Positions 1 through 10,239 are shown, counted from the first letter of the stretch. The stretch: DNA of 64,000 bases from Planctomycetota bacterium (GCA_004295085.1 SHNF01000012.1:1-64000); one strand, 5' to 3'. The notes: generated by a model not told the origin, from the letters alone. Numbers and translations are program-made.

Positions 1-760
1 GGCCGCCGGGCTCGGCGGCGCGCGCCGGCTCGGCCGCGCTCTCGCGCCGGCGCGGATCCGGCAGGCCGCGCTCCTGGCGCAGGCGGTGGCCTTCGCGGAT
101 GGCTTCGCCCAGCTCGTTGAGGATGAGGGCCACCGAGCGGATGGCGTCGTCGTTGGCCGGAATGACGATGTCGCACTGGTCGGGATCGCCGTCGGTGTCG
201 ATCACGGCAACCACCGGGATGCCCATGCGCCGGGCTTCGGCCACGGCGTTGTGCTCGGTCCTGGGATCCACGATCAGCAGCGCGCCCGGCAGTCGGAACA
301 TCTCGCGGATGCCCTGGAGGTTGCGGAACACCTTGCGCTTTTCGCGGTTGAACCGCGCCTGCTCCTTGGACGGCATCTGCGCGTACGTGCCGTCCTTCTC
401 CTTCTTCTCGAGCTCGTCCAGGTACTGCAGCCGGCCGCCGATCACCGGATAGTTGGTGAGCGTGCCGCCGATCCAGCGGTCCGCCACGTAAGGCATGCCG
501 GTCATCTGGTGCAGCTTCTCGATCTCCGGCCGGATCTGCGGCTTGGTACCCACCAGGAGCACGTCCTCTCCGCTGCCCACCAGCTCGCGCAGGAAGTGCT
601 GCGCGCGCAGGATGCCGCGGATGGTCTGGCGCACGTCGATGATGTGAATGCGGTTGCGCGCCTCGAAGATGAACGGCTCCATCTTCGGGTTCCAACGGCT
701 GACGCGGCAGCCGATGTGGGCGCCGGCGTCCACCAAAGCCTGGACCGAGAGTTCGGGCAA
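1..760 (-). CDS. rpsB: 30S ribosomal protein S2 (C-terminus cut by window edge)
   Basis: Reading leftward from a TTG at 760, 253 codons stay open to the window edge, so the C-terminus lies outside. The N-terminus (LPELSVQALVDAGAHIG, then RWNPKM) matches the S2 family start. The core motifs IHIIDVRQT, VGTKPQ and DRWIGGTLTN and the later DAIRSVALILNELGEAI region are all present. S2 joins the small ribosomal subunit through S1 and is essential. The TTG is chosen because GGAGG sits four bases upstream and no in-frame ATG or GTG fits the family N-terminus. The partner gene tsf would be expected beyond the left edge. A near-consensus promoter lies upstream at 830-857. Confidence 0.95.
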   Translation of the reverse strand, partial: MPELSVQALVDAGAHIGCRVSRWNPKMEPFIFEARNRIHIIDVRQTIRGILRAQHFLRELVGSGEDVLLVGTKPQIRPEIEKLHQMTGMPYVADRWIGGTLTNYPVIGGRLQYLDELEKKEKDGTYAQMPSKEQARFNREKRKVFRNLQGIREMFRLPGALLIVDPRTEHNAVAEARRMGIPVVAVIDTDGDPDQCDIVIPANDDAIRSVALILNELGEAIREGHRLRQERGLPDPRRRESAAEPARAAEPGG

Positions 761-829
761 GAGTCCTCCGAAAGGGATGCGTCGTAGCGCGGCGGAATCC
801 GGGCTCCCTACCCGAATTCAGGGCCGGGA

Positions 830-857
830 ATTGTAGCGGCCGACGCCGCCGCGTCAA
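830..857 (-). promoter_or_regulatory. Sigma70-type promoter of rpsB
   Basis: On the minus strand TTGACG (857-852) and TACAAT (835-830) are separated by 16 bases, which is close to the housekeeping consensus. The predicted transcript start leaves a leader of about 60 bases before the rpsB TTG codon. Such a leader could host autoregulation by S2, but I see no structure I would commit to. Confidence 0.65.
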
Positions 858-882
858 CGCCGCGCACGCGCAGGAACCGGCG

Positions 883-2088
883 CTAACCCGATGCCTGGAC
901 GAGGCTTGCCGGCACGAACACCGGATCCAGCCAGTCGCCATGGGCGCCGGCCGCCACTTCCTCCAGCGGCTCGCACAGCAGCCGCAGCTCACCGGCGCCG
1001 GGCACTTCGGCGCGCAGGAACTGCGGCGCCTGGCCGGCGGCCGCCTGCGCCTGCGCCAGCTCCTCGTCCCCCCAGAGCACGCGGAAGCGCACTACGGCGC
1101 GGCTGCGGAACGCCAGGGTCTCGTCGTCCACGCCCACTCGCGCCGCGAAGCGGCCAGGACCGGGCACGGCCACCACCACCTCCGCCGGCGCATGGGTGCC
1201 GAACCCGGTGGCGAACTCCATTCCGGCCACGCGCAGGGCCCGGCCCTCGACGCTGCGCCCCAGGCGCGGGCTCCAGTCCAGGACCGGACCGTCCGGCCCG
1301 CGGCTGCGCAGAGGCGCCCGTTCGGCCAGTGCCTCCAGGGGCGCGCCGCGCCGGCGCAAGGCCGCCACCTGCGCCAGCGGAACGGTCCAGGCGTCGCCCC
1401 AGGGCACGGCCAGGCGCAGCTGGCCGGATTCCAGCGACTCGACGCGCGCCAGCAGATGGCCTCCCTGCTGCAGCACGATCCAGACGCCGCCGTCCCATTC
1501 CGGGACCTCCTCCTGGACCAGCTGCAGGGCGAGGACGCGCCCCCAGGGGTGCACGTGCGCGCCGCTCTGATCCTCGAAATCGAGCCCGGTGTCACGCCAG
1601 CCCACCATCCATCCGGAGCGCCGGTCCACGCCGCCCTCGGGTCCGCGCAGCCACAGCAGATCCTGGTCCGCGGGCGCCGGACGGCGCAGCCCGCCGGCGC
1701 CCAAGCGCCGCAGCCATAGGCTGTCGAAGCGGAGCTCGAGGCCGCTCGGCAGCCGCCAGAAGGCGTGGCGCTCGTCGCCGCCGATGGGAGTTCCGGGCAG
1801 GCACACGCCGTGCGCCAGCTCCACCTCCCAGGCGGCTGGCGCCGCCGCGGCCGGTACGGCCGGCACGGCTGGCGCGCCTGGAAAGCGGATCTCCAGCCAA
1901 TCCGCCGGCGTGGCCATCCCGTCCAGCACCGGGCCCGCAGGGCCCCAGCCTGCCAGCCGAGCGTCCTGCTCGCCCATGCTGGTGAGGAGGAGCAGGGCCG
2001 GGCTCGCGGGGGGGTGGCCCTCTGCCGGGCTCGCGGCAGGGCGCTGCGCGAGCAGTGCCAAAACGGCAGGCAAGAGGACCTGGAACAC
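883..2088 (-). CDS. Secreted NPCBM/NEW2-domain protein
   Basis: This is a 401-residue protein starting at a GTG, with an N-terminal signal peptide (MFQVLLPAVLALLAQ). The C-terminal part, about residues 265-395, reads as an NPCBM/NEW2 domain: LDWSPRLGRSVEG, then GTHAPAEVVV, then VGVDDE and FRVLWGDEELA. This fold is a novel putative carbohydrate-binding module linked to glycosidases and secreted planctomycete proteins. The first 260 residues are not recognised and may form a beta-rich domain. It most likely binds glycans outside the cytoplasm. A TTGTAG/TAGATA promoter lies about 12 bases upstream of the start, divergent from the chaperone operon. Confidence 0.75.
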   Translation of the reverse strand: MFQVLLPAVLALLAQRPAASPAEGHPPASPALLLLTSMGEQDARLAGWGPAGPVLDGMATPADWLEIRFPGAPAVPAVPAAAAPAAWEVELAHGVCLPGTPIGGDERHAFWRLPSGLELRFDSLWLRRLGAGGLRRPAPADQDLLWLRGPEGGVDRRSGWMVGWRDTGLDFEDQSGAHVHPWGRVLALQLVQEEVPEWDGGVWIVLQQGGHLLARVESLESGQLRLAVPWGDAWTVPLAQVAALRRRGAPLEALAERAPLRSRGPDGPVLDWSPRLGRSVEGRALRVAGMEFATGFGTHAPAEVVVAVPGPGRFAARVGVDDETLAFRSRAVVRFRVLWGDEELAQAQAAAGQAPQFLRAEVPGAGELRLLCEPLEEVAAGAHGDWLDPVFVPASLVQASG

Positions 2089-2100
2089 CTGGCTTGTGTC

Positions 2101-2130
2101 TATCTACGCTTGGCACCACACTTGCTACAA
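2101..2130 (-). promoter_or_regulatory. Candidate promoter of the NPCBM gene
   Basis: On the minus strand TTGTAG (2130-2125) and TAGATA (2106-2101) are 18 bases apart, with the GTG start 12 bases further on. This gives a very short leader. It overlaps the sigma54-like motif that faces the opposite way. Confidence 0.4.
2111..2126 (+). promoter_or_regulatory. Candidate sigma54 (-24/-12) promoter of the groEL operon
   Basis: The sequence TGGCACCACACTTGCT matches the RpoN consensus TGGCAC-N5-TTGCW, with the invariant GG and GC elements exactly ten bases apart. The predicted start near 2137 gives a leader of about 100 bases before the first groEL. No CIRCE inverted repeat, HAIR element or sigma32-type pair was seen between 2089 and 2235. 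No upstream activator site could be recognised. Confidence 0.45.
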
Positions 2131-2235
2131 GGGGCGCGGCGCACGCGGTCCATTGTGCCGCAGCGCCCGGTGGGTCCCCTGCCGGAATGCCGAGTTGCAC
2201 GGTCCCAATCTGACCCCGTTGACCCCGTAGGAATC

Positions 2236-3873
2236 ATGCCGAAGCATCTCACCTTCGACTCCGAAGCCCGGGAAGCGGTGCTGCGCGGTGTCGAGAAACT
2301 GTCGCGAGCCGTGGTGTCCACGCTCGGCCCCAAGGGCCGCAGCGCGGTCCTGGACAAGTCCTGGGGCGGCCCGCTGATCACCAAGGACGGCGCCAGCGTT
2401 GCGCAGGAGATCGAGCTGCGCGACCGCACCGAGAACCTGGGCGCGCTGCTGGTGCGCGAAGCCGCCAGCAAGACCGCCGACCGCGCCGGCGACGGCACCA
2501 CCACCGCCACCTTGCTGGCCGCTTCCACGTACAAGGAGGCCCTGCGCCACATCACCGTGGGCGCCGATCCCGCGGCGCTGCAACGCGGCCTGCGCAAGGC
2601 CATGGACGAGGTGAAGGCGCAGCTGGCGCAGAACTCCAAGAAAGTGCGCGGCATCGAGGACCTCAAGGCCGTGGCCACGGTCGCCAGCAACAACGACCCC
2701 GAGATCGGCGAGATCCTGGCCAAGGCTTATCAGGAGGTCGGGCCCGAGGGCGTCATCACCATCGAGGAGGGTCGCACCGCCGAGACCGAGGTCAAGCCCA
2801 CGCAGGGCATGCAGTTCGACCGTGGCTTCCTCAGCCCGCACTTCGCCACCGACCTGGACACGCTGGAGTGCGTGCTCGAGAATCCATACATCCTGATCTA
2901 CGAGGACAAGATCAGCTCGGCGCAGAAGCTGCTGCCGCTGCTGGAGAAGGTCAAGGAGGGCGGCCGTCCGCTGCTCATCATCGCCGAAGAGGTGGAGGGC
3001 GAGGCCCTGGCCACGCTGGTGGTGAACAAGCTGCGCGGCATCATCGGCGTGTGCGCGGTGAAGGCACCGGGCTATGGCGACCGCCGCAAGGAGATGCTGC
3101 GCGACATCGCCACGGTCGTGGCCGCCGAGCCGATCATGAAGGAGAGCGGAGTGGACCTGGAGAAGGTCGCGCTCAGCCAGCTCGGCCGCGCCAAGAAAGT
3201 GCTGGTGGACAGCAACAACACCACCGTCATCCAGGGCGCGGGCAAGAAGTCCGACGTGGAGGCGCGTGCCGGCCTGATCCGCCGCCAGGTCCAGGAAACC
3301 ACCTCCGACTACGACCGTGAGAAGCTGGAGGAGCGCCTGGCCCGCCTGGTGGGCGGGATCGCGCAGATCCTGGTCGGCGGCGCCACCGAGACCGAGGTGA
3401 AGGAGAAGAAGGCGCGCTTCGAAGACGCCAAGTCCGCGGCCCGGGCGGCCCACGAGGAAGGCATCCTTCCCGGCGGCGGCGTGGCGCTGCTGCGCATCTC
3501 CCAGGAGCTGGCGCGCCGCCTGGAGCTGCCGGGCGATGAGGCGCTCGGTGCCCAGATCCTGGAGCGCGCGTTGTCGCAGCCCCTGAAGATGATCGCGGAG
3601 AACGCCGGCCACGACGGCGCCGTGGTGGCGCGTCGCGTCCTGGGCGAGAAGAAGTTCAGCTACGGCTTCAACGCGCTCAGCGCGGAGTACGGCGACCTGT
3701 ACGCCATGGGCGTCGTGGACCCCGCCAAGGTGACGCGCACGGCGCTGGAGAACGCCGTGAGCGTGGCCTCCACCCTCATCAGCACCGACTGCCTCGTGAC
3801 CGAGCTGCCCAAGAAGAAGGAGCGCAAGGGAGCAGCGCCCGGCGGCGACGAGGACTTCGAAGACGAGTTCTGA
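2236..3873 (+). CDS. groEL: Chaperonin GroEL, copy 1
   Basis: This 545-residue 60-kDa chaperonin forms double heptameric rings that fold proteins in an ATP cycle with GroES. The ATP-site motif GDGTTTAT is at about residues 85-92, as in E. coli GroEL, and the family segments STLGPKGR, TKDGASVA, VKAPGYGDRR and EGILPGGG are all present. The open frame runs far upstream, but the ATG at 2236 gives the normal GroEL N-terminus and has AGGA just before it. It is unusual in lacking the GGM-rich tail, ending instead in an acidic EDFEDEF. It is the first gene of the operon and sits 13 bases before groES. Confidence 0.97.
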   Translation: MPKHLTFDSEAREAVLRGVEKLSRAVVSTLGPKGRSAVLDKSWGGPLITKDGASVAQEIELRDRTENLGALLVREAASKTADRAGDGTTTATLLAASTYKEALRHITVGADPAALQRGLRKAMDEVKAQLAQNSKKVRGIEDLKAVATVASNNDPEIGEILAKAYQEVGPEGVITIEEGRTAETEVKPTQGMQFDRGFLSPHFATDLDTLECVLENPYILIYEDKISSAQKLLPLLEKVKEGGRPLLIIAEEVEGEALATLVVNKLRGIIGVCAVKAPGYGDRRKEMLRDIATVVAAEPIMKESGVDLEKVALSQLGRAKKVLVDSNNTTVIQGAGKKSDVEARAGLIRRQVQETTSDYDREKLEERLARLVGGIAQILVGGATETEVKEKKARFEDAKSAARAAHEEGILPGGGVALLRISQELARRLELPGDEALGAQILERALSQPLKMIAENAGHDGAVVARRVLGEKKFSYGFNALSAEYGDLYAMGVVDPAKVTRTALENAVSVASTLISTDCLVTELPKKKERKGAAPGGDEDFEDEF

Positions 3874-3886
3874 ACCGAATAAAACC

Positions 3887-4198
3887 ATGGCCAAGACCGC
3901 GAAGAAGATTCAATTCACTCCGCTGGAAGACCGGGTGCTCGTGCAGCCGCTGGAAGCCGAGACGGTGACCGCGGGCGGCATAGTGCTGCCGGACGCCGCC
4001 CAGGAGAAGCCGATGCGCGGCGTCGTCAAGGCCGCGGGGCCCGGGCGCCTGGGCAAGGAAGGCCAGCGCCTGCCCATGCCGGTGGCTCCCGGCGACCACG
4101 TCATCTACGGCAAGTACGCCGGCAACGACGTCAAGTTCGACGGCGAGGAGTACAAGGTGCTCCGCGCCGAGGAAATCCTGGCGAAGCTCCTCAAGTAA
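3887..4198 (+). CDS. groES: Co-chaperonin GroES
   Basis: This 103-residue protein is the heptameric lid that caps GroEL. It contains the family opening [16 protein letters not shown], a mobile loop around [15 protein letters not shown] that docks on GroEL, and the [20 protein letters not shown] segment. It is slightly longer than the usual 97 residues because of a short N-terminal lead (MAKTAKKIQ). It lies between two groEL genes, 13 bases after the first and 14 bases before the second, so one transcript can supply the lid for both rings. Confidence 0.97.
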   Translation: MAKTAKKIQFTPLEDRVLVQPLEAETVTAGGIVLPDAAQEKPMRGVVKAAGPGRLGKEGQRLPMPVAPGDHVIYGKYAGNDVKFDGEEYKVLRAEEILAKLLK

Positions 4199-4212
4199 AG
4201 GCGAGACGTCCC

Positions 4213-5820
<1,608 letters not shown>

Positions 5821-5832
5821 GTGCCGGGTGCC

Positions 5833-5856
5833 GGGGGCCCGCCGGCGCGGGCCCCC
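5833..5856 (+). other. Strong intercistronic hairpin between groEL2 and dnaJ
   Basis: A perfect ten-pair GC stem (left arm 5833-5842, right arm 5847-5856) closes a four-base loop. No T-run follows, so it is a poor intrinsic terminator. It may instead be an mRNA stabiliser, a processing site or a partial attenuator that lowers dnaJ-grpE expression relative to groEL. Confidence 0.6.
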
Positions 5857-5876
5857 CACCACGGCCGTCACGGCGG

Positions 5877-7004
5877 ATGGCCCAGCGCGATTACTACGAG
5901 GTCCTGGGCGTCCCGCGCGACGCCGACCCGGAGACCATCAAGCGGGCCTTCCGCAAGCTTGCGCTCCAGTACCACCCGGACCGCAACAAGGAGCCGGACG
6001 CCGACAAGAAGTTCAAGGCGGTGGCCGAGGCTTATGCGGTCCTCTCCGACCCCGAGAAGCGCTCGCGTTACGACCGCCTGGGCCACGCCGGGGTGAGCGG
6101 CGCCGCCGGCCAGGCGGGCGCCGGCATCCACTTCGACAATCTCGAGGACATCTTCACACGCTTCGCCGACGTCTTCGGCGGCTCCGGAGGCCTGTTCGAG
6201 AACCTGTTCGGCTTCGGCGGCGGCCGCGGCGGGGACGGAACCCGCGGCGCGGCGGCGCGCGGGCGCAGCCTGCGGGTGCCGGTCGAGATCGACCTGGTGG
6301 ACGTCCTGCACGGCGTGGAGCGCAGCATCCAGTACGCGCGCCACGACCGCTGCGGCACCTGCCAGGGCAGCGGCGCCGCGCCGGGCTCCGGCTCGGTCCA
6401 GGCCTGCCCCGTGTGCGGCGGCCGCGGCCACGTCACCCAGCAGCAGGGATTCCTGGCCTTCCGCAGCGCCTGCCCGCGCTGCGGCGGGCAGGGCCGGATC
6501 GTCCAGAAGCCCTGTGTCACCTGCCACGGCAGCGGCACCGAAACGCGCCGGCGCGAGCTCGCCGTGCGCATCCCGGCCGGGATCGAGGACGGCGCCCAGA
6601 TCCGCCTGCCCGGCGAAGGCGACGCCGGGCAGGCGGGCGGCCCGCACGGCGACCTGTTCGTGGAAGTGCACGTGCGCGAACATCCGTCCTTCCACCGCGA
6701 AGGCCGGGATCTCTACACCGAAGTGTCCATGCGCTACACCCAGGCGGCGCTCGGCGACAAGCTGCGGGTGCCCACGCTGGAAGGCGAAACCCGGCTGGAG
6801 ATTCCGGCCGGAACGCCGACAGGCAAGTTGTTTCCTCTGCGCGGCCAGGGCTTGCCCAAGCTGCATGGCGGCCGGCGGGGCGACCTGTACGCGCGTGTCT
6901 TCGTGGAGGTGCCCCCGCGCCTGTCGCGCGAGCACAAGAGCCTGCTGCGCAAGCTGTACGAGTTCGAGCAGGAAGAGCGACGGCGAACGGAGGGAGCGCG
7001 CTGA
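5877..7004 (+). CDS. dnaJ: Chaperone DnaJ
   Basis: This 375-residue type I Hsp40 delivers unfolded clients to DnaK and stimulates its ATPase. The J domain spans residues 4-69 with the catalytic HPD at 33-35. A Gly/Phe-rich linker ([17 protein letters not shown]) follows. The zinc-finger domain at about 158-220 has four CxxCxGxG-type motifs ([32 protein letters not shown]), and the C-terminal client-binding domain is complete. It lies 56 bases after groEL2, past a strong hairpin, and its stop overlaps the grpE start by one base. No dnaK is present in the window. Confidence 0.96.
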   Translation: MAQRDYYEVLGVPRDADPETIKRAFRKLALQYHPDRNKEPDADKKFKAVAEAYAVLSDPEKRSRYDRLGHAGVSGAAGQAGAGIHFDNLEDIFTRFADVFGGSGGLFENLFGFGGGRGGDGTRGAAARGRSLRVPVEIDLVDVLHGVERSIQYARHDRCGTCQGSGAAPGSGSVQACPVCGGRGHVTQQQGFLAFRSACPRCGGQGRIVQKPCVTCHGSGTETRRRELAVRIPAGIEDGAQIRLPGEGDAGQAGGPHGDLFVEVHVREHPSFHREGRDLYTEVSMRYTQAALGDKLRVPTLEGETRLEIPAGTPTGKLFPLRGQGLPKLHGGRRGDLYARVFVEVPPRLSREHKSLLRKLYEFEQEERRRTEGAR

Positions 7005-7570
7005 TGCCCAAGGACCGCAAGAAGAAGCGTGAGGAGGAGGCAGCGGCCCGGTCCGCCCCGGCGGCCGCGGGAACGCCGCCGGAACAGACTGTGGAGTACT
7101 GGCGGGACAAGGCGCTGCGCGCCCAGGCCGAAATGGTGAACGTCCGCCGCCGCGCCGAGCAGGAGATCGACGAGCGCGCGCGCCTGCGCTTGGAGGGGGT
7201 CCTGGCCGACCTGATCCAGCTCGCCGACGCGCTGGAGCTGGCCCTGGCGGCGATGCCCGCTGCGGCGCACACGGATCCCGCCGCGCGCCCCGTCCTGGAT
7301 GGATGGAACGCCATCCGCGACGCCCTGGCGCAGCTCCTGGCACGCCAGGGGGTGGAGATGATCCAGCCCGGGCCGGCCGCGGCTTTCGACCCGGAGTTGC
7401 ACGAGGCGGTGCTCGTCACCGAGCTGCCCGGCGCCCCGGAGCCGCGCCTGGAGCTGCTGCGCCGCGGCTACCGGCTGGGCCGGCGCATCCTGCGCCCGGC
7501 GCAGGTGCACCTGCTGCGGCCGGGCGCCACCGCGGCCCCGCCTGCGCCCGAGGACGGCACATTGGAGTAA
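7004..7570 (+). CDS. grpE: Nucleotide exchange factor GrpE
   Basis: This 188-residue protein releases ADP from DnaK. The charged N-terminus ([14 protein letters not shown]) leads into the long helix containing LRAQAEMVNVRRRAEQE, which corresponds to the GrpE helix core. The C-terminal beta domain contains GVEMIQPGPAAAFDPELHEAV, the usual GrpE signature region. The start is set by the TGATG overlap with dnaJ, implying translational coupling. Its position after dnaJ and without dnaK or hrcA differs from the hrcA-grpE-dnaK-dnaJ order common elsewhere. Confidence 0.93.
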   Translation: MPKDRKKKREEEAAARSAPAAAGTPPEQTVEYWRDKALRAQAEMVNVRRRAEQEIDERARLRLEGVLADLIQLADALELALAAMPAAAHTDPAARPVLDGWNAIRDALAQLLARQGVEMIQPGPAAAFDPELHEAVLVTELPGAPEPRLELLRRGYRLGRRILRPAQVHLLRPGATAAPPAPEDGTLE

Positions 7571-7573
7571 GGC

Positions 7574-7834
7574 ATGCCCCACTACGACTACCGCTGCGAC
7601 GCCTGCGAGCACCAGTTCGAGGCCTTCCAGTCCATCAAGGCCGCGCCGCTGCGCGACTGCCCGCGCTGCGGCCGGAGCCGGCTGCGGCGCCTGATCAGCC
7701 CCGGCGCCGGCCTGCTGTTCCGGGGCAGCGGCTTCCACGCCACCGACTACCGCGCGGGCGCGCCGCCGGCGGACTCGGGCGCGGACGGCTGCACGCCCGG
7801 CGGCTGCGCCCGGCCGGAATGCCCCAAGACCTGA
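7574..7834 (+). CDS. FmdB-family zinc-ribbon protein
   Basis: This 86-residue protein starts with the FmdB signature MPHYDYRCDACEHQFEAFQS. The two cysteine pairs (CDAC and CPRC) form a single zinc ribbon. The C-terminal tail is rich in Gly and Cys (CTPGGC, ECPKT). The family is annotated as putative regulatory protein, but its molecular role is not established. It begins three bases after grpE and is probably the last gene of the chaperone operon. Confidence 0.88.
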   Translation: MPHYDYRCDACEHQFEAFQSIKAAPLRDCPRCGRSRLRRLISPGAGLLFRGSGFHATDYRAGAPPADSGADGCTPGGCARPECPKT

Positions 7835-7915
7835 GAAACCCGCGGCCGCGCCCGGCGGCGCGCGCCGTCCCGCGTTAAGCTGATTACGCCCTCTCTGGCC
7901 CAGGAACCCCGCCCG

Positions 7916-9532
7916 ATGACCCGTTCCGCCCGCATGCTCTGGCTGGCCGCAGCCCTGCTCGTGCCGGCCCTGGCGCCGCAGCTTCCGGCCCAGAAGGCCC
8001 AGCTCGGCGCCGACTGGTTCACCGACAAGCACAACGGCTACCGCCTGCGATACCCGGACGAGTGGATGGCAGTCCCCGTGCAGCCGCGCGAGGCCGGCGC
8101 CGGCGTGGTGGCGCAGATGGACGGACCCAGCCTGGCCACGCGCGTGGCCAACCAGAGCTACGACTTCAGAGCCGGCTTGACCATCATGAAGTTCGAGGCC
8201 AGCCAGGCGGTCACCGAGACCGACGCGGAGGCCGATGGCGGCTTGCGCGGGCGCGTGGACACCGCCTCGGGCACGCGCGACAGCGTGGAGAGCCATCTCA
8301 AGCAGATGGCGGAGTGGTGGCAGCTGCGCGACTTCAAGCCCGCCGAGGTCGAGGAGCTGTCGTTCAAGGACTTCCAGACCAAGCACCAGGAGTTCAGCGC
8401 GTTCACCGGGGACGTCTACGTCCTGTTCGACACCTTCACGTTCCGGCTGGACGACTTCGACGTCGCCCTGGTGTACCTGGTGCCGCTGGAGCACGCGCCC
8501 AAGTGGCAGAAGGTCTTCGGCGCCTCCGCGCGCAGCTTCGAACGCATCGTGCGCACGGCCGCGGTCACCGTGACCGACGAGAAGGACTACGGCCAGCTGC
8601 TGGCCGCCGCGGCCGACGAGGCGGCGCGCACCGCCGGCTGGCGCGTGCTCGAGGTGCCGTCCCAGCGCTACATCCTCAAGACCTCGAGCAAGGACGAGAA
8701 GTTCCTGAAGGCCATCGTCGAGCGCCTGGAGGCCTCCCGCAACCTGTTCGAGCGCGACTTCCCGCCCAGCAAGCCCATCGACCACGTTTCGGTGGTGCGC
8801 GTCTGTTCCAACCTGGAGGAGTTCCACAAGTACGGCAAGACCGGCGGCGGCGTGGCCGGCTGGTTCAATCCGGGCACGACCGAGCTCGTGATCGTGGACT
8901 TCAAGGACTACGACCGCAATCTCACCTACGGGGTGATGACGCACGAGGCGTTCCACCAGTACTGCCACTTCCTGTTCGACGAGTCGGAGGCCCACCGCTG
9001 GTTCGACGAGGGCCACGGCGACTACTACGGCGCCTTCGAGTTCAAGGGCAACAAGGCCATCTGCCACGCCAACATGAAGGGGGAATCGCGCCTGGTCGGC
9101 ATCCGCGACCAGATCCGCAACGACAGCTTCACGCCGATCGGGCGCATCATCCGCCAGAACCACGGCGAGTGGCAGTCCAAGGGAGTCGCCTCCTACGAAC
9201 AGTCCTGGTCCATGATCTACATGCTGCGGCGCGGCATGGAAGGCGAAGTGCCCAAGCGCCTGTGGCGGACGGAGTACGCGGACATCATCCCGGAGTACAT
9301 GCGCGTGCTGCACGAGGGCTTCGTCAAGGCATACGAGGAAGCGCGCGAGGAACAGAAGAAGAACGCCGCCGCCGAGGGCCGCGAGAGCAACGGCAGCGAG
9401 GAGCTCTGGATCAGCGAGCGCAAGAAGGAGGAGATCTGGGACAAGGCCATCGCCGCCTCCTGGGGCCAGGTGGACCTCGAGGAGTTCGAGAAGCACTGGA
9501 AGGAATACGTGCTCAAGGAGCTCAAGGACTGA
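7916..9532 (+). CDS. Secreted DUF1570-type zinc metallopeptidase
   Basis: This is a 538-residue protein with a signal peptide (MTRSARMLWLAAALLVPALA, cleaved near LPAQ). The N-terminal half is unassigned. The C-terminal half carries a gluzincin site: HEAFH gives two histidines and the catalytic Glu, and the third ligand Glu lies 17 residues downstream in WFDEGHGDYYG. This layout fits DUF1570, a family frequent in planctomycetes. The C-terminus is highly charged (EAREEQKKNAAAEGRE). It is likely a periplasmic or surface protease, but the substrate is unknown. Its 3' end overlaps the convergent kinase gene by 11 bases. Confidence 0.75.
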   Translation: MTRSARMLWLAAALLVPALAPQLPAQKAQLGADWFTDKHNGYRLRYPDEWMAVPVQPREAGAGVVAQMDGPSLATRVANQSYDFRAGLTIMKFEASQAVTETDAEADGGLRGRVDTASGTRDSVESHLKQMAEWWQLRDFKPAEVEELSFKDFQTKHQEFSAFTGDVYVLFDTFTFRLDDFDVALVYLVPLEHAPKWQKVFGASARSFERIVRTAAVTVTDEKDYGQLLAAAADEAARTAGWRVLEVPSQRYILKTSSKDEKFLKAIVERLEASRNLFERDFPPSKPIDHVSVVRVCSNLEEFHKYGKTGGGVAGWFNPGTTELVIVDFKDYDRNLTYGVMTHEAFHQYCHFLFDESEAHRWFDEGHGDYYGAFEFKGNKAICHANMKGESRLVGIRDQIRNDSFTPIGRIIRQNHGEWQSKGVASYEQSWSMIYMLRRGMEGEVPKRLWRTEYADIIPEYMRVLHEGFVKAYEEAREEQKKNAAAEGRESNGSEELWISERKKEEIWDKAIAASWGQVDLEEFEKHWKEYVLKELKD

Positions 9533-10229
9533 GGCCCGGCGGCGCGCCGCCGCGGTCGCCGGCACCTTCGCGGTCGGCCCAGCCGAGCAGACCGCGCGTC
9601 ACCAGGCGGTACGGCGGTTTGAACAGCCAGCGCCACAGCCGCGCCGCCAGCGACGGGCGCGCCAGCAGCGCCCGCTCGCGCGCCGTCAGGGACTGCGGGC
9701 AGTAGCTGCGCTTGTGCTTGAGCAGGTGGCGCAGGTCCTCCCGGGCCTGCAGGCGAAAGCAGCGGCCGCGGCGCCCCCAGCAGCTCGCCAGCTGGAAGTC
9801 CACCAGCGCCGGATGGCCTTGCGGCGTGACCAGCCAGTTGGGCTCCTTGGCCAGGTCGTTGTGGGTGACGCCGCGGCGGTGCAGGCGCGCCACCAGGCAC
9901 AAGGCGCGCTGGAAGTAGGCCGGCTGTGCCGGACGGGCCCGGTGCATGGGCTGTCCTTCGATCCAGCTGCGGTCCAGCCCGGCGCGCGCCCGGGCGAGCA
10001 GCGCCGGCACGCCGGCCTGTCCCGCCAGCCGTGACAAGGCGCGTGCCTCGCGGGCGGCCAGGGCGCGAGCCAGCGGCCGCAGCCACCAGCGCGCCGCGTG
10101 CGCGTCGCGCCGCACCCAGCTCAGGGGCCCGCCCGACGCGTCGGTAGAATGCCGGCGCTCGACGCGGCCGAAGGCATCCGCCTTCAGCAGTTGCGGTTCC
10201 GCCGCTGGGATTCCCGCGTCGTCCGCCAT
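9522..10229 (-). CDS. Small lipopolysaccharide-kinase/RIO-like protein kinase
   Basis: This is a 235-residue protein counted from the ATG at 10229. The catalytic loop reads LHRRGVTHNDLAKEPNWL, with Asp and the metal-binding Asn, and it is followed by a metal-binding Asp in ALVDFQLAS. This order is typical of WaaP/Kdo-kinase and RIO-type kinases. The N-lobe is short and I cannot place the ATP-binding Lys with certainty. The C-terminus is Arg-rich and basic. It may phosphorylate an envelope glycolipid, in line with the lpxB gene nearby, but a protein substrate is possible. An in-frame ATG at 10307 would extend it into the divergent gene and looks less likely. Confidence 0.65.
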   Translation of the reverse strand: MADDAGIPAAEPQLLKADAFGRVERRHSTDASGGPLSWVRRDAHAARWWLRPLARALAAREARALSRLAGQAGVPALLARARAGLDRSWIEGQPMHRARPAQPAYFQRALCLVARLHRRGVTHNDLAKEPNWLVTPQGHPALVDFQLASCWGRRGRCFRLQAREDLRHLLKHKRSYCPQSLTARERALLARPSLAARLWRWLFKPPYRLVTRGLLGWADREGAGDRGGAPPGLSP

Positions 10230-10239
10230 TCGCCGCGGA

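Noticed and set aside
2089..2235. A CIRCE or HAIR heat-shock operator upstream of groEL.
   Set aside because: I searched by eye for TTAGCACTC/GAGTGCTAA and CTTGAGT/ACTCAAG type arms and found none.
2125..3894. A long minus-strand open frame antisense to groEL copy 1.
   Set aside because: High GC keeps antisense frames open. The translation is low-complexity (His, Leu, Gln, Ala and Arg rich) with no family motif, while the plus strand encodes a full GroEL.
9539..9552. A 14-base palindrome (GGCGGC...GCCGCC) at the end of the DUF1570 gene, as a terminator.
   Set aside because: The loop is too small, there is no T-run and it lies within the convergent kinase coding sequence. In this composition such palindromes are frequent.
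6734..9565. A 943-residue minus-strand open frame across dnaJ, grpE and the DUF1570 gene.
   Set aside because: It runs against three well-supported genes and its composition is that of a GC shadow.
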